A DNA stretch of 33,098 nucleotides, taken from assembly GCA_018382295.1 (NCBI GenBank), contig JAGZQF010000035.1, positions 1-33,098 of the forward strand, written 5' to 3'. This DNA comes from Collinsella sp. (lineage in GTDB: Bacteria; Actinomycetota; Coriobacteriia; Coriobacteriales; Coriobacteriaceae). Every line of letters begins with the position of its first letter. Position 1 is the first letter of the stretch. The notes below the pieces were generated by a model. That model saw only the letters and a program-made list of their open reading frames with translations, ran no database searches and was not told where the DNA came from. Positions 30,983 through 33,098 of the stretch are shown here, piece after piece. Both the position numbers and the translations under genes were made by a program.

Positions 30983-32892
30983 TTATGCTCCATTCCGTGC
31001 ATGCTCGGACTCAAACTCTTCAATCGCCGCCATAAACTGCTCGCCAAAGGCATCGGCTTTTTTCTCGCCAATGCCGTTGACCTGGACCAGCTCCTCGCGC
31101 GTCTGTGGACGCAGGCGGCACAGGCCGCGCAGGGCTTTGTCGGAAAAGACCATATACGGCGCCATCTCCAGCTCCGTCGAGATCTCCTTGCGGAGGGCAC
31201 GCAGGCGCTCGAACAGCTCGGCATCGTCGCCAACGCGCGGGCGCTGATCCAGCTCGGCCTCCTCGCGCAGCAGATCGACGGCGCGGCGGGCGCGGGCCGA
31301 GGCCTTGCGCCTGGACGCGCGACGCTTAACGGTAAAGGCGAACGCCTCGTCCTCGACCTCGCCGGCACGCGGACCCAGTCCCACGACCGGGTACTGCCCC
31401 TGCGAGGTGGCCAAATAACCGCGACCGCACAGCTGGCCGATGATGTCCTTGATGCGTCCGACCGATTCGCTCGACAGCTCACCGTAGCCGTGGTCCTCGT
31501 CCAGATGCATCTGGCGAATGCGCTCGGTGTTGCCGCCGTGAAGCACATCGGCGATCAGCGACTTGCCAAAGCGCATGGGTCGCGTGGCCACATAGCGCAC
31601 GGCGGCGCGGGCCATGCCAGTGACGTCCTCGACCTCGAACTGCGTGAGGCAGTTGCTGCAGTTGCCGCAGCCCTCGGCGTCGTCTGCCGTGCCGCCCGCG
31701 GCGGCCGCCGCATGCTCGGCCGCGGCCTCGTCGCCAAAGTAGCGCAGCATGTATTCGCGCAGACAGCCGGTGGTATTGCAGTAGCCCTCCATCTGGCTGA
31801 GCAGGCGATAACGGTTCTGGAGCGCCCACGCGCGCTGCTCGTCGTCGAGCGCCTCGTCGGCAGCGTCGCCGCGGTCGATCAAAAAGCGGCGCATGCGAAA
31901 ATCGTTGCCGTTCCACAGCAAGTAGCAGCTAGCCGGGTCGCCGTCGCGGCCGGCGCGCCCCGCCTCCTGATAGTAGGCCTCGATGCTCTCGGGCACGTTG
32001 TTGTGGATCACGTAGCGCACGTTGGGCTTGTCGATGCCCATGCCAAAGGCGTTGGTGGCAACCATCACCTGAATATCGTCGTCGATAAAGGCACGCTGGC
32101 TTTGCCTGCGGGCGTCGTTGCCCATGCCGGCGTGGTAGCGACCAACGTGAATACCGCTGGGTCCCAGCGCCTCGGCAAGCTCCGCGGCCAGCGCGTCGAC
32201 CGTCTTGCGGGTCGAGCAATACACGATGCCGCTCTCGCTCGAATGCGCGATCACATAGTCGCGCACCCACGCGGCCTTGGCCTTGTCGCCCATCTCTTCG
32301 CAGCCAAAGTAGAGGTTCTTGCGATCGAAGCCCGTCACCACCGTCGCGGGGTTTTGCAGGCCGAGCATCTGCTGAATGTCCGCACGTACGCGCTCAGTCG
32401 CCGTAGCGGTAAAGGCCGCCACGATAGGGCGCTGCGGCAGGGAATCGATGAACTCGCGAATCTGCAGGTAAGCGGGGCGGAAATCCTGGCCCCATTGGCT
32501 CACACAGTGTGCCTCGTCAATGGCCACGAGCGGCACGCCAATGCCGGAGGAACCCGCGGCCTCCTGCGCAAAGGCTAAAAAGCGCGGCTCGAGCAGGCGC
32601 TCGGGCGCCACGTACATAAGCTGGTAGCGGCCCTCGCGCGCCCGCTTGAGCACGGTGTTTTGCTGGGCCGGAGTAAGACTGGAGTTGAGATAGCTGGGTC
32701 GTGCACCCGCCGCGAGCAACGCACGGGTCTGGTCTTCCATAAGCGACAGCAGCGGACTCACCACAAAGGTGATGCCGGGCAGCATGAGCGCGGGATCGCA
32801 TCGACCATGCGGTCCTGCCCCGGGCGAAACGAGGTGTAGCCAAAATAGGCGCCGAGCGTGTCGAGCGCCATCTGCTGCATGCTATCGGTCAT
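30983..32892 (-). pseudogene. recQ: recQ with deleted Walker A segment and frameshift
   Basis: RecQ is a 3'-5' DNA helicase in recombination and repair. The start at 32892 (MTDSMQQMALDTLGAYFGYTSFRPGQDRMVDAI) is a normal RecQ N-terminus with a weak GGAAA site. After VDAI the frame breaks near 32790-32798. The RecQ frame resumes at LMLPGITFVVSPLLSLMEDQ and stays open for 600 codons to 30983. The missing piece is the glycine-rich Walker A block (normally GRD...PTGAGKS.CYQ-PA), about 22-23 residues. The offset fits a deletion of 67 or 70 bp. The rest is intact: Walker B box DEAH with CVSQWGQDFRPAY, helicase motifs IV-VI, the zinc cysteines (CLREYML..CGNCSNC), RQC and the C-terminal HRDC domain. 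Even restarted at 32785, the product could not bind ATP normally. A sequencing or assembly error cannot be excluded. Confidence 0.85.
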
Positions 32893-32923
32893 GGTTTCCT
32901 AACGTCCAAGTCATCTGCCGCCG

Positions 32924-32929
32924 ATTATA
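32924..32929 (-). promoter_or_regulatory. -10 box of recQ
   Basis: A perfect TATAAT on the minus strand, 32 bp upstream of the recQ start. No clear -35 at the right distance. The GC-rich flank makes it stand out. Confidence 0.5.
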
Positions 32930-32969
32930 CGCCGCCACGCGGACCGGTGCCGCGCGGCTGCCGCCCAGA

Positions 32970-32999
32970 CTAGTCGTTTAAGAACGCCCCCAACGGCTA
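32970..32999 (+). repeat. Small hairpin repeat, copy B
   Basis: A second copy of the 30-bp element at 10952. AGTCGTT pairs with AACGGCT on the plus strand. The remaining sequence to the window end (33000-33098) shows no gene or other clear signal. Confidence 0.5.
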
Positions 33000-33098
33000 A
33001 GGAGTGTCCCCAAGTGCCGGCAGAGACGATATGAGCAGGACATAAAAACATTGAGAGCCCCTGCTGCATGAAAGACCGCGGATTAGGCCGACAATGGT

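Noticed and set aside
30974..32578. 534-codon plus-strand open frame opposite recQ
   Set aside because: Antisense shadow; the minus strand carries clear RecQ motifs.

Overview
The window looks like chromosome from a high-GC member of the Coriobacteriia, most likely Collinsella or a close relative. The reasons are the GC-rich coding with strong third-position bias, a T-box in front of pheST, a PD-(D/E)XK-like/AbiEi-like gene family and intergenic repeats that I recall from Collinsella, and an ordinary set of gut-anaerobe genes. The organism assignment rests on gene content and recall, not on a database search. No phage, insertion sequence, plasmid or CRISPR array is visible.

Layout. 1-1243: a strong hairpin, an inverted-repeat element and a decayed gene of the AbiEi/PD-(D/E)XK-like family. 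1240-4884 (minus): a zinc-dependent phospholipase C-like protein and a complete group II ECF metal transporter (cbiM with fused C-terminal part, cbiQ, cbiO). Its leader has a GTGTTAC-N14-GTAACAC palindrome resembling NikR sites, so nickel is the likelier substrate. 5133-9175 (minus): pheS and pheT behind a T-box leader with a clear terminator/antiterminator, and a long structured spacer between the two genes. 9303-10886 (plus): an M32 carboxypeptidase. 10984-14711 (minus): glmM and a DUF4012 membrane-anchored protein, separated by a terminator-like hairpin almost touching the glmM ribosome binding site. 14861-15883 (minus): an EamA/DMT transporter. 16173-16247: tRNA-Val(GAC) with its own promoter and terminator.

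16654-26342 is more accessory: a DUF5710 protein, a small zinc-ribbon protein, an HNH endonuclease divergent from an unknown gene, an AlbA_2 (Schlafen-type)/ATPase/winged-helix regulator, an M16C metalloprotease, 5-formyltetrahydrofolate cyclo-ligase, and an intact AbiEi-like/PD-(D/E)XK protein. 26790-32892: metA (acetyl-type by residue 111), an L-lactate/2-hydroxyacid dehydrogenase, a FrlB-like sugar-phosphate deglycase with its GntR/UTRA regulator, and a recQ that has lost its Walker A segment and is frameshifted.

The most unusual features are non-coding. Three intergenic loci (around 21.1, 25.2 and 26.7 kb) carry one repeat family: a hairpin followed by units that alternate 22 and 29 bp with almost perfect regularity, a 51-bp (17-codon) super-period. 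The AlbA_2 regulator's promoter is bracketed by two clusters of ATCTCTC/GAGAGAT half-sites plus a perfect palindrome, which looks like an elaborate autoregulatory operator. The AbiEi-like/nuclease gene has a strong promoter and a 22-bp-phased direct repeat in its leader. Together these suggest self-regulated defence or regulatory genes embedded among housekeeping genes.
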